Origin: Corallium rubrum
Taxonomy: Eukaryota > Cnidaria > Anthozoa > Scleralcyonacea > Coralliidae
DNA length: 64,000 bases
Assembly (NCBI GenBank): GCA_964035015.1
Contig: OZ036013.1
Coordinates: 8,800,666 to 8,864,665, forward strand
Direction of reading: 5' to 3'
The translations under genes were made by a program, and so were the position numbers. Positions 62,000 through 64,000 of the stretch are shown here, in pieces. The notes under the pieces are model-generated. The model had not been told where the DNA came from, did not search any database, and saw only the letters and a program-made list of their open reading frames with translations. The stretch's first letter is position 1; each line of letters opens with the position of its first letter.

Positions 62000-63275
62000 C
62001 AACAGTACGTGAAATCGAACGTGTTAAAGAGATCGTTACCCCTAAATTACTGCTGGATGCACTCGCGTTAGACTTTAACGACCATACTGCCCTCGCAGAT
62101 TCACCTGATAAGTGTTATTCACAAGAAGATAAAAGATTCATCGAGAAAGTCGAACGAGAAGTTCGTTACAGCGGTGGCCATTATGATGTTCCCCTTCCGT
62201 TCAAAGATGAAAATATTTTTATGCCAAACAACAAGGTGCAAGCTATTAAACGAGCAAGTTTGCAGAAAAAGAAAATGTGGCAAGATCAGAAGTATCGACA
62301 AGACTATATCGCGTTCGTAGAAGATGTTATTACTAAAGGCTACGCCGAAAAAGTCCCGGAACAACAGCCTTTAACCGACCTTGGGAAAGTGTGGTATATT
62401 CCTCACCATGGTAGTTATCATCCCAAGAAGCCAGAAAAGATCCGTGTCGTTTTTGACTGTAGTTCCCGATTCCAAGGCATATGGCTTAATGATCAACTTC
62501 TTCAGGGCCCGAACCTCACGAATACCTTGGTTGGCGTATTGACAAGATTTAGGGAAGATTCTATCGCTTTCATGGGGGACATTGAAGCTATGTTTCATCA
62601 AGTACTAGTTTCCGTCGTCCAACGCGATTTTTTTCGATTCCTCTGGTGGCCTAATGGTGATCTAGACTCCAACATGGAAGAATATCGTATGGCTGTCCAT
62701 CTTTTTGGTGCAGTTTCGTCCGCAAGCTGTTCAAATTTTGCTCTGAAGAAAACAGCAAGCGATAATGAAGCGACATTTGGCTCCTTGGTTGCCCAAACAA
62801 TACATCAAAATTTTTACGTGGACGACTGTCTAAAATCTGTTGAATGTCCAACGTCTGCGATTGGATTGGTCGATGGTCTACACCACTCATGCACCAAAGG
62901 GGAGTTTCGTTTGACCAAGTTTACCAGTAATTCGCGCGAAGTATTGGATTCAATACCAGAAGAGGAACGTTCCAAGGAACTGTAAAACCTGGATTTGAAG
63001 CAAGAAACACTTCCCATTGAGCGCGCTCTTGGCGTTCATTGGTGCATAGAGTCCGATACCTTAGAATTTCGTGTAACCATAAATAACAAGCCAGTCACCA
63101 GAAGGGGTATATTATTTGTTGTTTCATCGGTGTATGATCCTCTGGGTATCGTTGCGCCATTCGTATTGTCTGCTAAGAAAATATTGCAAGATCTTTGTCA
63201 AGAAGCGAAGCTGGATTTGGACGATGAAATTCCTAACGAATATCAAGTTCGATGGGCCAAGTGGTTCACTAGGTC
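62000..63275 (+). pseudogene. BEL/Pao reverse transcriptase
   Basis: Opens EIERVKEIVTPKLLLDALAL, then VWYIPHHGSYHPKKPEKIRV with VVFDCSSRF and AFMGDIEAMFHQVLV (motif A, with GDIEAMFHQ as usual for Pao). The catalytic box is NFYVDDCLKSVE. A TAA at 62983 interrupts the frame, which goes on with PIERALGVHWCIESD and SVYDPLGIVAPFVLSAKKIL. It stops near RWAKWF, where RNase H should begin. Confidence 0.85.
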
Positions 63276-64000
63276 ATGCTGGTCGTGGTCACGTCCTTGC
63301 TACCTTAAGAGAGAAATATTGGATTGTAAGTACCAACTCGGCTGTCCGACACTTACTCTACATATGCGTTACCTGTCGACGCATTCGAGCACCACCAACC
63401 GAACAGAAAATGGCTGATCTCCCTAAAGAAAGAGTCAACTCCGCTCCACCGTTCACCTACGTGGGGGTCGACTATTTTGGCCCGTTCCTGATTAAAGAGC
63501 GACGGAAAGTATTGAAAAGATATGGAGCCCTTTTTACATGCCTCGCAAGTAGAGCCATTCATCTTGAAGTTTCTAATTCGCTCGATACCGACTCATTTCT
63601 TCACGCGTTACGACGCTTTATTGCACGACGAGGACCAATACAGCAGATCAGATGTGACAACGGGACAAATTTAATTGGAGCTAAGTCAGAAATCGACAAA
63701 GTCTTTGATGAAATGGATCATGCCGTAGTTCGAGACAAGATGCATCAACCTGGTATGGAATGGGTTTTCAATCCACCAACAGCGAGTCATATGGGTGGAG
63801 TATGGGAAAGGCAAATTAGAACGGTCCGTAAAATTTTGACAGCCATCCTTCACGAAAATGGAGAACAACTGGATGACGAGTCATTCCATACCGTATTATG
63901 CGAAGTAGAAACCATTGTCTGTTCAAGACCCATTAGCTTTCCATCCAGCGACCCAAATGATCTAAACCCAATATCGCCGAGCAACATACTAACAATGAAG
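63276..64000 (+). pseudogene. BEL/Pao integrase, partial at window end
   Basis: Begins with GHAGRGHVLATLREKYWIV, the HHCC-like zone, in a frame different from RT; RNase H is missing between them. The Cys pair CVTCRRIRA follows. The catalytic core has YVGVDYFGPF (first Asp), QIRCDNGTNLIGA (second Asp) and PPTASHMGGVWERQI (Glu expected in this last block). The frame from about 63350 is open to the window end; the remainder of the protein and the 3' LTR lie beyond. Confidence 0.8.

Overview
The window is AT-rich animal DNA made almost entirely of transposable elements nested inside one another. Introns with GT..AG borders, a LicD/fukutin-type exon, 5S- and tRNA-derived repeats, CR1-like LINEs with PHD finger, endonuclease and reverse transcriptase, an RLE-type LINE, BEL/Pao, Helitron, Kolobok, PIF/Harbinger, hAT, Foldback-like and CACTA-like elements together suggest a marine invertebrate, most likely an anthozoan cnidarian (coral or anemone). 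That taxonomic guess rests on repertoire and style only. One exon (LicD family, 5220-5722) looks like an ordinary host gene.

Layout. 1-5000: microsatellite, hAT debris, a duplicated TATA-containing module and the N-terminus of a ZMYM1-like hAT transposase. 5220-5722: LicD exon, followed by hexanucleotide and ATT microsatellites. 6099-16911: an old RLE-type LINE lying between two (ATT)n tracts and split by four later DNA transposons: a hAT-like element with an OTU-domain ORF (7636-9856), two Foldback-like elements with heptamer-repeat TIRs and 9-bp TSDs (9914-11580 and 11937-13318), and a 2-kb non-autonomous hAT-like element (14439-16439). Removing each insert with one TSD copy rejoins the LINE. 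17080-21551: a PIF/Harbinger element with a Myb-like gene and a convergent, broken transposase gene. 21552-30185: CR1/L2-type LINE fragments, one interrupted by a 5.7-kb Kolobok-like element (24022-29747) flanked by TTAA. This element has an apparently intact three-exon transposase gene and a convergent four-exon gene for a 149-residue protein I do not recognise. 30186-34942: a LINE with an SGNH-esterase ORF1, itself interrupted by another LINE, between long CT and CTGT tracts. 34943-43676: a degenerate Helitron (Rep HUH plus Pif1-like helicase) split by a minus-strand LINE and a 5S-derived SINE. 45668-47574: a CACTA-like non-autonomous element with an unusual palindrome. 47575-51290: a CR1-like LINE with an uninterrupted 1150-codon ORF. 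52514-52870: LINE fragment. 54600-64000: a BEL/Pao element, broken and split by a LINE that carries a second, nearly identical copy of the 2-kb hAT-like element; it runs off the window.

The points of most interest are the Kolobok-like two-gene unit, the tRNA-like sequence held in a large hairpin in its second intron, the Foldback-like elements with heptameric TIRs, the RLE LINE between ATT tracts, and the degenerate 2A-like motifs behind hydrophobic leaders in two CR1-like LINEs. All calls come from reading the sequence. No database search was possible.
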